Shown here piece by piece: positions 1 to 8,036 of a stretch of 64,000 nucleotides of DNA; within the stretch, counting starts at the first letter, position 1, and every line of letters starts with the position of its first letter. A model generated the notes under the pieces. That model had not been told where the DNA came from, did not search any database, and saw only the letters and a list, made by a program, of their open reading frames with translations. The DNA comes from JADJVL01 sp046331545 (GTDB lineage Bacteria; Acidobacteriota; Holophagae; Holophagales; Holophagaceae): the NCBI GenBank assembly GCA_046331545.1, contig JAXLQR010000002.1, positions 806,001 to 870,000 of the forward strand. The letters run 5' to 3'. The position numbers were made by a program, and so were the translations under genes.

Positions 1-1
1 G

Positions 2-1681
2 CTGACCCTGGACCGCGCGAAGCCGGAGTTCACCACGCTCCTCCTCGACACCCGCGGCCTGGAGGTCCTGGGCGTGGAGGCCAGCCGCGACGGCAAGGCC
101 TGGACGAAGGCGGCCTACCAGCTCAATGGGGAGACGCCGGTCCTGGGCTCGGCCCTGCAGATCACCGCCCCCGAGGGCCACGACCGCATCCGCGTCGCCT
201 ACCGTACCCGGCCCTCGGCCTCGGGCCTCCAGTGGCTCGCGCCGGCCCAGACGGCCGGAAAGAAGCACCCCTTCATGTTCACCCAGAGCCAGGCCATCCA
301 CGCCCGCTCCTGGGTGCCCTGCCAGGACAGCCCCGGCCTGAAGGTCACCTTCACCGCCCGCATCCGGACGCCGAAGGGGCTGCGCGCCGTGATGGGCGCG
401 ACGAACCCGGCTCCGGGGCCGAGGACCGGCGACTACCGATTCACCATGGAGAAGCCCATCCCGGCCTACCTCCTGGCCCTGGCCATCGGGGACCTGGACT
501 TCCGGCCCCTGGGGAAGCGCACCGGCGTCTACGCCGAACCCTCGGTGCTGCCCGCGGCGGCGAAGGAGCTCGCGGACACCGAGAGGATGGTGGCCGCCGC
601 GGAGAAGCTCTACGGCCCCTACGCCTGGGGCCGCTACGACCTGCTGGTGCTCCCGCCCTCCTTCCCCTTCGGCGGGATGGAGAACCCGCGCCTCACCTTC
701 GCGACGCCCACGATCCTCGCCGGGGACAAGAGCCTGGTGAGCTTGGTGGCCCATGAGCTGGCCCACAGCTGGAGCGGCAACCTGGTCACCAACGCCACGT
801 GGCGGGACTTCTGGCTCAACGAGGGCTTCACCACCTACGTGGAGCGCCGCGTCGTGGAGGCGGTCTACGGGAAGGACCGGGCGGACATGGAGGCGGTGCT
901 CGGCTACAACACCCTCCTGGAGGGGCTGAAGACCCTGCCGCCGAGGGACCAGGTGCTGCACATCGACCTGGCCGGCCGGGATCCCGACGACGGCTCGACC
1001 GACATTCCCTACGAGAAGGGGAGCCTCTTCCTCAGCCTGCTCGAGCGGACCTTTGGCCGGCCCGCCTTCGACGCCTGGCTGAAGGGCTGGTTCGCCCGGG
1101 GCGCCTTCCAGAGCCGCACCACCGCGGACCTGGAGGCGGACCTGGAGGCGAACCTCCTCAAGACCGATCCGGCGAAGGCCGAAGGGTTGCACCTGGCCGA
1201 GTGGCTCAGGGCGCCCGGCCTGCCGGACAACGCCCCGAAGCCCGCCAGCCGGGCCTTCGCCGACGTCGAGCGCCTGTCCTCCGCCTGGGTGGCGGGAACC
1301 CTGAAGACCGCCGACCTGCCGGCCCGGGCCTGGAGCACCCAGGAGTGGCTGCACTTCCTGGAGGCCCTGCCCGCGGACCTCGGCCTCGTCCGCATGCAGG
1401 AGCTGGACCAGGCTTTCAGGCTCACGAGCCAGGGCAACGCCGAGATCGCCCACCGCTGGCTGCTGCTGGCCATCAAGCGAGGGTACGAGCCCGCCTATCC
1501 GCGGCTGGAGCAATACCTCGTCGCCATCGGGCGTCGCAAGCTCATCACCCCGCTCTACGAGGAACTCGCCCGGACCCCCGAGGGCAAGCTGAGGGCCATC
1601 GACATCTACCGGAAGGCCCGGCCGGGCTACCACCCCATCGCCCAGGCGAGCCTCGACCCCCTCCTGGGCTGGAAGCCCTGA
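2..1681 (+). CDS. M1 family aminopeptidase, LTA4 hydrolase-like (5' partial)
   Basis: Zinc metallopeptidase that removes N-terminal residues from peptides. The frame is open to the first base of the window, so the true start lies upstream; at least 559 residues are visible. Counting from the GTG at position 74, the M1 exopeptidase motif GGMEN is at residues 200-204 and the zinc site HELAH at 227-231, with the third ligand E250 in WLNEGF. This is the HEXXH-x18-E pattern. The C-terminal third (LAEWLRAPGLPDN and the helical part after it) matches the leukotriene A4 hydrolase/aminopeptidase B C-terminal domain. Epoxide hydrolase activity cannot be judged. With the M28 and M13 genes nearby it suggests peptide use. 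Family assignment is firm; the substrate is unknown. Confidence 0.93.
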   Translation: MTLDRAKPEFTTLLLDTRGLEVLGVEASRDGKAWTKAAYQLNGETPVLGSALQITAPEGHDRIRVAYRTRPSASGLQWLAPAQTAGKKHPFMFTQSQAIHARSWVPCQDSPGLKVTFTARIRTPKGLRAVMGATNPAPGPRTGDYRFTMEKPIPAYLLALAIGDLDFRPLGKRTGVYAEPSVLPAAAKELADTERMVAAAEKLYGPYAWGRYDLLVLPPSFPFGGMENPRLTFATPTILAGDKSLVSLVAHELAHSWSGNLVTNATWRDFWLNEGFTTYVERRVVEAVYGKDRADMEAVLGYNTLLEGLKTLPPRDQVLHIDLAGRDPDDGSTDIPYEKGSLFLSLLERTFGRPAFDAWLKGWFARGAFQSRTTADLEADLEANLLKTDPAKAEGLHLAEWLRAPGLPDNAPKPASRAFADVERLSSAWVAGTLKTADLPARAWSTQEWLHFLEALPADLGLVRMQELDQAFRLTSQGNAEIAHRWLLLAIKRGYEPAYPRLEQYLVAIGRRKLITPLYEELARTPEGKLRAIDIYRKARPGYHPIAQASLDPLLGWKP

Positions 1682-1754
1682 GGCCCGAGCCCGCGAATTG
1701 ATCGAAGTCCCTCCCGCGCCGTCCTATGCTGGGGCCCCCTGCCCGAGGTCCACC

Positions 1755-2582
1755 ATGCTCCCTGCCCTCCTGTGCCTCCCCGCCCTCCTCGCCCCCGCCC
1801 AGGCGCAGGATCTCAACGCGTTCTTCGCCAAGCAGGACTGGACCGGTCTGGAGGCCTACGCCCGGGCACGCCTGGCAGCCAAACCCAAGGACGCCGCGGC
1901 CCAGAACCTGCTCGGCATCGCCCTGGGGAACCAGGGCAAGGCCGCGGACGCGCGGGCGGCCTTCGAGGCGGCGGTGGCCCTGGAGCCCCGGCTGGCGCAG
2001 GCCTGGTTCAACCTCGCCCAGGACCGGGCCGTGGCCGGCGACGGGCCCGGCACCCGGAAGGCCTTCGAGGGCCTGAAGAAGGCTTCCATGCCCATCGCGG
2101 CGAAGGCGGCGGACGATCCGGCGGTGTTCGCCCTCCTGGCCGATCCCCCCTCCGCGCCGGTCGCATGGTCGCTGGACGGACCCTCGGCCGCCAAGGCCCC
2201 GGCCTTCCCCCCCTATCCGCCGATGGCCGGCAGGGCGGGCGCCCGCGGGGACGTGGTGCTGGACCTGCTCGTGGACGCCTCGGGGACTCCCGTCAAGGCC
2301 ACGGTCCTCGCCGGCGATTCCCAGCTCGCGGGCCCCTCGGAGACCTTCGCCCGGGCCTGGCGCTTCGCCCCGCGTTCCGGCACGGGGACCTATCGCGTGA
2401 AGCTCGCCCTGGTGTACCAGCTGGACATGGACCTGAACAAGCTTGGCGCCGGCCCGGACCTCGCGACCGCCGCGCAGCGCGTCCAGGACGTGGTGCGGGG
2501 CCCGATCCCCAGGGTGAGGATTTCGGAGACCGGCCTGGGATCCGCGCCGGGCAGCACCGCGACCGTCCGGATGAAGAACTGA
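1755..2582 (+). CDS. Secreted TPR protein with TonB C-terminal domain
   Basis: 275 residues. I chose the ATG at 1755 because it has a GAGG six bases upstream and gives a clean signal peptide ending in AQAQ (residues 1-18); an in-frame start at 1698 would add a non-hydrophobic leader. Residues 47-92 look like one to two tetratricopeptide units (NLLGIALGNQGKAADA, then ALEPRLAQAWFNLA). Residues 150-225 match the TonB C-terminal fold (GDVVLDLLVDASG, then AWRFAP). There is no N-terminal membrane anchor or Pro-rich spacer, so it is not a classical energy-transducing TonB; it is probably a periplasmic protein using the fold for binding. It follows the M1 peptidase by 73 bases and may be co-transcribed. 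The function is not known. Confidence 0.8.
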   Translation: MLPALLCLPALLAPAQAQDLNAFFAKQDWTGLEAYARARLAAKPKDAAAQNLLGIALGNQGKAADARAAFEAAVALEPRLAQAWFNLAQDRAVAGDGPGTRKAFEGLKKASMPIAAKAADDPAVFALLADPPSAPVAWSLDGPSAAKAPAFPPYPPMAGRAGARGDVVLDLLVDASGTPVKATVLAGDSQLAGPSETFARAWRFAPRSGTGTYRVKLALVYQLDMDLNKLGAGPDLATAAQRVQDVVRGPIPRVRISETGLGSAPGSTATVRMKN

Positions 2583-2631
2583 GCGGCCGGGGAACCGCCG
2601 CCCCCTCCCCTCGGGCCCACCGGGCTCCCCC

Positions 2632-3570
2632 TCAGCCCGGGGCCTCCGCCCCCGCCGCGTCCGCCGCCTCCACGATCCGCAGCAGCGCCTCGCAGGCCCG
2701 GAGGTAGAAGTCCTTGTGCATCCGTTCGAAGGTGTCCGTGGGCCGGTGGTAGTCCTCGTGGTCCTCGACGCCGACGTAGAGGGCTGGAATCCCGGCCTTC
2801 ACGAAGGACACGTGGTCGGAGGCCTCGCTCCAGTCCTCGTCCGGCCTGGGACGGCGGGGCACGTCGTGGCCGAAGCGCAGCACGACGGGCACCTTGCCCG
2901 CCAGGGGTTCGAACACGGCCTTCCAGGCCGGGAAGGACCGCAACCCGGAGATCCACAGCTCCCCCCGGTCCGAGCGGCTCAGCATGTCCGCGTTCAGGTC
3001 CAGCCGAGGCTTCAGCGGCTTCCAGGGCGCGGCGGCCACGAAGGCCCTGGACCCGAACATGCCCCGCTCCTCGTCGTCGAAGAGGGCGAAGACGAGGGTG
3101 TGCCGCGGCGGATGGGCGCGGAACCAGGCCGCCAGGGCCAGCACGGCCGCCGTCCCGGAGGCGTTGTCGTCGGCGCCCGGATGGAGGCGCCCGTCGAGCA
3201 CCCCGAGGTGGTCGTAGTGGGCGGTGACCAGGAAGCAGACGTCGGGATGCACCGTGCCCTTGGCCACCACCGCGAAGTTCACGCCGCCGTCGCCCACGAG
3301 GTAGCGCAGGGACACCGTACGGGCGAGGGGCGGCAGGCCCGAGGCCTTCAGGCGCCTGAGCACGTAGTCCTGCGCCCTCCGGTGGCCTGGAGTGCCGGGG
3401 CGCCGGCCCTCGAAGGCCGGGCTCGCGAGGGCCTTGGCGTCCGCCAGGAGGAGGGCGGTGTCGAGCCGCGACGGCGCGGCCGGCCGCACCTCGGCCGGAG
3501 GGGCCGACTGGGCCGCCCCCGGGGGCGGCAGGGCGGCCAGGACCGCGAGGAGGAGGCGGGAAAGGCCCAT
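2632..3570 (-). CDS. M28 family zinc peptidase, secreted
   Basis: 312 residues with a signal peptide (MGLSRLLLAVLAALPPPGAA), which fixes the start at 3570 rather than the longer frame beginning at 3855. Di-zinc aminopeptidase/carboxypeptidase fold: AHYDHLG (His ligand), GADDNASG (bridging Asp), FDDEERG (catalytic Glu pair), NADM (Asp ligand) and ASDHVSF (last His) appear in the family order. It probably acts in the periplasm or outside the cell on peptides. Length is normal for the family. It is transcribed divergently from the aminotransferase at 3611 with only 40 bases between the starts, so the two promoters must overlap or lie inside the genes. The exact specificity (aminopeptidase or glutaminyl cyclase-like) is not settled. 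Confidence 0.9.
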   Translation of the reverse strand: MGLSRLLLAVLAALPPPGAAQSAPPAEVRPAAPSRLDTALLLADAKALASPAFEGRRPGTPGHRRAQDYVLRRLKASGLPPLARTVSLRYLVGDGGVNFAVVAKGTVHPDVCFLVTAHYDHLGVLDGRLHPGADDNASGTAAVLALAAWFRAHPPRHTLVFALFDDEERGMFGSRAFVAAAPWKPLKPRLDLNADMLSRSDRGELWISGLRSFPAWKAVFEPLAGKVPVVLRFGHDVPRRPRPDEDWSEASDHVSFVKAGIPALYVGVEDHEDYHRPTDTFERMHKDFYLRACEALLRIVEAADAAGAEAPG

Positions 3571-3610
3571 CAGGCTTAGGGTTCCAGGGCCACCACGGTA
3601 GCATGCGCTG

Positions 3611-4876
3611 ATGCATCCCGAGGCCCGTCCCTCCGCCTTCCGGCCCGTGCCGCGCACCGGCGTCATCTTCGTGACCGGCGAGGCTCGCAAGCTGGGCTTC
3701 GACCCCGCGGACCCGGACTGGTGCAACCTCGGCCAGGGCCAGCCCGACACCGGCGAGCTGCCGGGCGCCCCGCCCCGGGAGCACACGGTCCCCATCCTCG
3801 TCGACGACCAGGAGTACGCTCCGGTGGCGGGCCTCATGGAGCTGCGGGATGCCATCGCCGGGTTCTACAACCGGACCTATCGGCGGGGGATGAAGGGCCA
3901 GTACGCGGCCGAGAACGTCTGCGTCAGCGGCGGCGGGCGCGTGGGCCTCGCCCGGGCCGCGGCGGCCCTGGGCCCGATCAACCTCGGCCACTTCCTCCCC
4001 GACTACACGGCCTACGAGGAGCTGCTGGACGTCTTCAAGGCCTTCACGGCCATCCCCATCCTGCTGGAGGCCGAGCGCGCCTACGCCCTCCCTCTGGAGG
4101 AGCTGCGCAGGGAGATCCAGGGCCGCGGCCTGGGCGCCCTGCTCTTCTCGAATCCCAACAACCCCACCGGCCGCCACGTCCAGGGCGACGAGCTGCGGCG
4201 CTGGATCGAGCTGGGCCGCGACAGCGGTTGCGCCCTGCTCATCGACGAGTTCTACTCCCACTACGTCTGGTCCGGGAAGCCGGGCCAGCTGCCGGTGGAG
4301 AGCGCCGCCCGCTACCTCGAGGACGTGGAACACGACGAAGTGGTCCTCTTCGACGGCCTCACGAAGAACTGGCGCTACCCGGGATGGCGGATGACCTGGA
4401 CCGTGGGCCCCCGGAAGGTCATCGAGGCCGTGGCCAACGCCGGCAGCTTCCTGGACGGCGGCGGCTCCAGGCCGCTCCAGCGTGCCGCCATCCACCTGCT
4501 GGACGATGCCGCCATGGAGGCCGAGACCCGGGCCACCCATGCCGCGTTCCGCGCCAAGCGGGACCTCATGGTCTCCAGGCTCGAGCGCCTGGGCGTGCGC
4601 TTCGACCGCGCCCCCGAAGGCACCTTCTACGCCTGGGGCGACGTGAGCGCCCTGCCCGTCGGCCTCAACGACGGCATGGGCCTCTTCCGGGCCCTGCTGC
4701 AGGAGAAGGTGATCGTGGTGCCCGGCGAGTTCTTCGACATCAACCCCGGCAAGCGCCGCCCCGGCCGCGGCAGCCGTTTCCGGCAGCACGTCCGGTTCAG
4801 CTTCGGGCCGAGCATGGGGACGGTCGAGAAGGCGCTCGACCGAATTGAGAAGGTCGTCCTCGGAGCCGCTGGCTAG
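3611..4876 (+). CDS. PLP-dependent aminotransferase, class I/II
   Basis: 421 residues. Fold type I aminotransferase: the PNNPTG segment (SNPNNPTGRHV), the Asp/Tyr motif (IDEFYSHYVW) and the PLP Schiff-base lysine in GLTKNWRYPGWRM (K252) are all present. The C-terminal Arg region (RQHVRFSFG) would bind the substrate carboxylate. The amino donor cannot be told from sequence; related proteins include aspartate, aromatic and MalY-like enzymes. In this setting it could feed ketoacids to the ferredoxin oxidoreductase encoded at 8037-10882, but that is inference. No strong Shine-Dalgarno precedes the ATG, and the start is kept because the N-terminus aligns with the usual family length. Confidence 0.88.
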   Translation: MHPEARPSAFRPVPRTGVIFVTGEARKLGFDPADPDWCNLGQGQPDTGELPGAPPREHTVPILVDDQEYAPVAGLMELRDAIAGFYNRTYRRGMKGQYAAENVCVSGGGRVGLARAAAALGPINLGHFLPDYTAYEELLDVFKAFTAIPILLEAERAYALPLEELRREIQGRGLGALLFSNPNNPTGRHVQGDELRRWIELGRDSGCALLIDEFYSHYVWSGKPGQLPVESAARYLEDVEHDEVVLFDGLTKNWRYPGWRMTWTVGPRKVIEAVANAGSFLDGGGSRPLQRAAIHLLDDAAMEAETRATHAAFRAKRDLMVSRLERLGVRFDRAPEGTFYAWGDVSALPVGLNDGMGLFRALLQEKVIVVPGEFFDINPGKRRPGRGSRFRQHVRFSFGPSMGTVEKALDRIEKVVLGAAG

Positions 4877-5289
4877 GCGAGGAGTCCCTACCTAGGTCCG
4901 ATGGCGAGCAGGCGGCTTGCGGATGCGGGTTGCCGTTGACCTCGCCCTTGCCCTTGACCTTTGAAAGGCATGCAAGCCCCCCGCGGCGGCCCTATGCCGC
5001 GGAGGGCTTGCTTGCGGCCAAGCGAAGCGTGACAGGAGAGGGAACGTCGCCCATGGTGGTGACGATCCGGTGATCGGGTCCCGGCCGGAAGTCCCTCCAT
5101 GGCCCGCCCATGGTCAGCAGCATGAGGCTTCGTTCCAGCGCGCCCCTGCCCACGGCCACGCCATGGTTCATGCTCCTGCAGCGCCATCGCTTGGCCGCGG
5201 TGCCTGTCTGAAAACCCTGCTGATCCAGCCTTGGGGCACGTCACCAGCGATTCGAGAACCGGATCGCCTTCGACTTCGACGCGCACCCC
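4877..5289. other. Intergenic region between convergent genes
   Basis: 413 bases between the aminotransferase (+) and the M13 peptidase (-). The only structure I can support is the hairpin at 4972-5011. An open frame on the minus strand (4888-5286) has no Shine-Dalgarno, recognisable domain or signal peptide, and its composition (runs of Gly, Arg, Gln and His) is what random high-GC sequence gives. No tRNA-like or repeat structure was seen. Confidence 0.6.
4972..5011. terminator. Long hairpin, likely bidirectional terminator
   Basis: GCAAGCCC (4972-4979) pairs with GGGCTTGC (5004-5011), and CCGCGGC (4981-4987) pairs with GCCGCGG (4996-5002). There is one C/A mismatch and an 8-base loop. Sixteen positions with fifteen pairs lie between two convergent genes. 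There is no T run after the stem on either strand, so it may stop RNA polymerase by structure alone or protect 3' ends. Confidence 0.55.
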
Positions 5290-7317
5290 CTACCAGATCG
5301 CCGGCCGAACCTCCGTCGCGCGCTTCATCGCGTCGCCATCGCCGCAGCCCCATGCCTCGTAGAACTCCGGCAGGTTGGCCAGCGGGCCGAGCACCCGGTA
5401 CTTGCCCGGGCTGTGGGGATCGGTGTTGAGCCGCACGCGCAGCGCCTCGTCCCGGATGGTGTTGCGCCAGATGTTGGCGTAGCTGAGGAAGAAGCGCTGG
5501 GCGCCGGTGAAGCCGTCCACCGCCGGGGCGGGCTTGCCTTTGAGGCTGCGCTGCCAGGCGGCGTACGCGATCTTCAGGCCACCCAGGTCGCCGATGTTCT
5601 CGCCCAGGGTGAGCTTGCCGTTCACGGTCTGGTCCGGGAGGGCCTGGAAGGCGTCGAACTGCTTCACGATGAGGGCCGTGCGCTCCAGGTAGGCCTTGCG
5701 GTCGGCCTCCGTCCACCAGTTCTTGAGGTTCCCGTCCGCGTCGTACTGGGAGCCCGAGTCGTCGAAGCCGTGGCTCATCTCGTGGCCGATGACCGCGCCG
5801 ATGCCGCCGTAGTTCACGGCGTCGTCGGCCTCGGGGTCGAAGAAGGGCGGCTGCAGGATGCCCGCGGGGAACACGATCTCGTTCATGGTCGGCGAGTAGT
5901 AGGCGTTCACCGTGGGCGGCGTCATGCCCCACTCGGAGCGGTCGATGGGCTGCCCGAGCTTGGCGAGATTGCGCCGGGTCTCGAAGAAGCGGGCCCGGGT
6001 GGCGTTCCCGAAGTGGTCGCCCCGGACGATCTCCAGCTTGCCGTAGTCCTTCCAGCGGTCCGGGTACCCGATCTTCACGCCGAAGGCCGCCAGCTTCTTC
6101 AGGGCCTGGGCCTTGGTCTCGGGCCCCATCCAGGCCAGCCCCTCGATGCGTTCCTTCAGGGCCGCGCGCATGTTCTCCACCATCGCCTGCATCCGCGCCT
6201 TGGCGGCGGGGCTGAAAGCCTTCGCCACGTAGAGCTGGCCGAGGGCCTCGCCCAGGGCGCCGTCGGTGGCGGCCTGGATGCGCTTCCAGCGCTCCTGGGG
6301 CTTCTCGATGCCGTTGAGCACGCGCTCCTGGAAATCGAAGGCCTCGTCCACGAAGGCCTTCGAGAGGAGACCCGCCCCGGCGCGCACGGCGTGCCAGCGC
6401 AGGTAGGCGCGCCACTCCGGCACGGTGACCTGCTCCGCCATCACGCCGAACTCCCGGAAGTAGGAGGGCTGGCGGACATTCAGCTCCTTCGGCGGCTGGA
6501 CCCCCAGGGCCTTGAAGTAGGCCTTCCAGTCGAAGCCCGGCGCCAGCTTCTCGAGGTCGGCGAAGGCCAGGCGGTTGTAGGTCTTCTGCGGGTCCCGGTT
6601 CTCCACCCGCGTCAGGGAGGCCTTGGCCAGGCGGGTCTCCACCGCCATCACCGCGTCGGCGTGGGCCTTCGCGTCCGCCTCGTGCTCCCCGGCGAGCTGG
6701 AGCATCCGGGCCACGTGGACCACGTACTTCCGTCGCAGCTCCTTGGACTTGGGGTCCTCCTTCAGGTAGTAGTCCCGGTCCGGCAGGCCCAGCCCGCCCT
6801 GGCTCAGGATGCCGATGTAGCGCGTGCTCTCCTTCGCGTCCTGGCCGACGAAGAACCCGAAGCCGCCGCCCGCCCGCGCCAGGGCCAGTTCGCCCAGCAG
6901 GGGCGCCAGGTCCTTCACCCCCTTCATCGCCTCGATGCGATCGAGCCAGGGCTTGAGGGGCGCCGCGCCCAGCTTCTCGATGGCGGCCTCGTCCATGCCG
7001 CTGGCGTAGAAGTCGCCGACCTTCTGCTCGAGGCTGCCCCTCTTCCAGTCGGTGCGCCTGGAGACGGACTCGAGGATCTCGTGGAGCACGTCCCGGTTTC
7101 GGTCGGCGAGCTGCTCGAAGCTTCCGAATCGGGCGCGGTCGGCCGGCACGGGGTTGTTCTTCACCCAGGTGCCGTTCGCGAACTGGTAGAAGTCCTCGCA
7201 GGGCTTCACCGAGCGGTCCAGGTTGGCGGGGTCTAAGCCCGGCCTGCTCCCTCCCGCTCCGGCGAGAAGGGGCGCGGCGACCAGGGCGAAGGCGATGAGG
7301 AACCGGGAGGCGGGCAT
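5290..7317 (-). CDS. M13 family metallopeptidase (neprilysin/PepO-like)
   Basis: 675 residues, normal for bacterial M13 enzymes. The start at 7317 has GAGG nearby (ACGAGGTTATCC) and gives a signal peptide (MPASRFLIAFALVAAPLLAG); the frame extends 12 codons further without support. Zinc site HEMSH is at residues 512-516 and the third ligand E573 is in GENIGD, matching the spacing in neprilysin. The N-terminal DRSVKPCEDFYQFANGTW block and the C-terminal NTDPHSPGKYRVLGP block are family hallmarks. The chain ends in AIW, close to the usual C-x-x-W tail. It is exported and cleaves oligopeptides outside the cytoplasm. It converges on the aminotransferase and probably has its own promoter. Confidence 0.95.
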   Translation of the reverse strand: MPASRFLIAFALVAAPLLAGAGGSRPGLDPANLDRSVKPCEDFYQFANGTWVKNNPVPADRARFGSFEQLADRNRDVLHEILESVSRRTDWKRGSLEQKVGDFYASGMDEAAIEKLGAAPLKPWLDRIEAMKGVKDLAPLLGELALARAGGGFGFFVGQDAKESTRYIGILSQGGLGLPDRDYYLKEDPKSKELRRKYVVHVARMLQLAGEHEADAKAHADAVMAVETRLAKASLTRVENRDPQKTYNRLAFADLEKLAPGFDWKAYFKALGVQPPKELNVRQPSYFREFGVMAEQVTVPEWRAYLRWHAVRAGAGLLSKAFVDEAFDFQERVLNGIEKPQERWKRIQAATDGALGEALGQLYVAKAFSPAAKARMQAMVENMRAALKERIEGLAWMGPETKAQALKKLAAFGVKIGYPDRWKDYGKLEIVRGDHFGNATRARFFETRRNLAKLGQPIDRSEWGMTPPTVNAYYSPTMNEIVFPAGILQPPFFDPEADDAVNYGGIGAVIGHEMSHGFDDSGSQYDADGNLKNWWTEADRKAYLERTALIVKQFDAFQALPDQTVNGKLTLGENIGDLGGLKIAYAAWQRSLKGKPAPAVDGFTGAQRFFLSYANIWRNTIRDEALRVRLNTDPHSPGKYRVLGPLANLPEFYEAWGCGDGDAMKRATEVRPAIW

Positions 7318-7476
7318 GGATAACCTCGTTAGATGAGGCTTCAAGCCTAGCACTCCCCCGGCGAAGCGGAAGCCCCCCCCTTGTCCCAGGTCACAGCCTG
7401 GCGTGGCGGCCGGCCGGCAGGGCTGGCGGGCCTCCGCCGCGCGGGGATTCCGGAGCGGCGGCCTCCGTTGCCCCGG

Positions 7477-7647
7477 CTACCGGTTGCAGCCGTCCTTGCA
7501 GCCGTTGTGGTGGTTGTGGCACGTGCTGCAGTTCTTGTGGGTCTGCCTGCAGGCGCTGCACTTCGCGTGGTGGTCCGCGCACCACTTGCACGGGACGCCC
7601 GCGGCGGCGAAGGCGGTCAGGAGGCAGGCTGCGGCGAGGGCGCGCAT
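7477..7647 (-). CDS. Small exported Cys/His-rich repeat protein
   Basis: 56 residues, too short for routine gene finding but well supported: GGAG sits six bases before the ATG, and residues 1-18 form a signal peptide. The mature part is four tandem 10-residue units: CKWCADHHAK, CSACRQTHKN, CSTCHNHHNG and a final CKDGC. Cysteines are at 20, 23, 30, 33, 40, 43, 50 and 54, and every full unit carries histidines after its CxxC. This looks like a periplasmic metal-binding or disulfide-rich peptide. The third unit reads CSTCH, the haem c attachment motif, but one such motif inside a CxxC repeat may be chance. I recognise no family. It is divergent from the gene at 7781. Confidence 0.7.
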   Translation of the reverse strand: MRALAAACLLTAFAAAGVPCKWCADHHAKCSACRQTHKNCSTCHNHHNGCKDGCNR

Positions 7648-7780
7648 GGGATCTCCGGGAAGGTTCCGGCCACTGTGATCCGCCGCACAGGGTGGGTCAA
7701 GCCTGCGATTGAGACGAGGTTTCGTGACGTTCCACACAGGGCGCCGGGGCGATGTTGGAGGCATCCCGCAGGAGGATGCC

Positions 7781-8002
7781 ATGCTCGCCCCCCATGAACA
7801 GCACATCATCGACGCGCTGAGGGAGTTCCCGGAGGAGCGCCGCATGCCCATGGCGCGAGCCTGCGCCGAACTGCTGCGCATCACCGCCCACCACGCCGCC
7901 TGCACCGGCATCGGCCCCGACGGCTTCCCCTGCGGCGAGCCCGGCGACACCTGCGAGAACTGCCACGCCCTGGTGCACGCCTTCGAGAGCCTCGCCCACT
8001 GA
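7781..8002 (+). CDS. Small cytoplasmic Cys-rich protein, leads the ketoacid oxidoreductase operon
   Basis: 73 residues. The ATG at 7781 is preceded by a perfect AGGAGG at the right distance; a longer in-frame start at 7709 has no such support. There is no signal peptide. An N-terminal helical half (residues 1-40) is followed by C41, C51, C58, C61 and H62 (ending in TCENCH), an arrangement that could bind zinc or a small FeS cluster. It ends 34 bases before the oxidoreductase gene on the same strand, so it is probably co-transcribed and may be an accessory or maturation protein. I do not recognise a named family. The CENCH string resembles a haem c motif, but a protein with no export signal would not receive haem. 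Confidence 0.65.
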   Translation: MLAPHEQHIIDALREFPEERRMPMARACAELLRITAHHAACTGIGPDGFPCGEPGDTCENCHALVHAFESLAH

Positions 8003-8036
8003 CGCCTGACCCGGACCCACACGAGGAGCCCCACCC

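Noticed and set aside
4888..5286. 132-codon open frame between the aminotransferase and the M13 peptidase
   Set aside because: No Shine-Dalgarno, no domain, biased random-like composition, and it contains the long terminator-like hairpin.
7477..8002. Small c-type cytochromes, from CSTCH and CENCH
   Set aside because: The first motif lies within a CxxC repeat and the second protein has no export signal, so haem attachment is not supported; described as metal-binding candidates instead.
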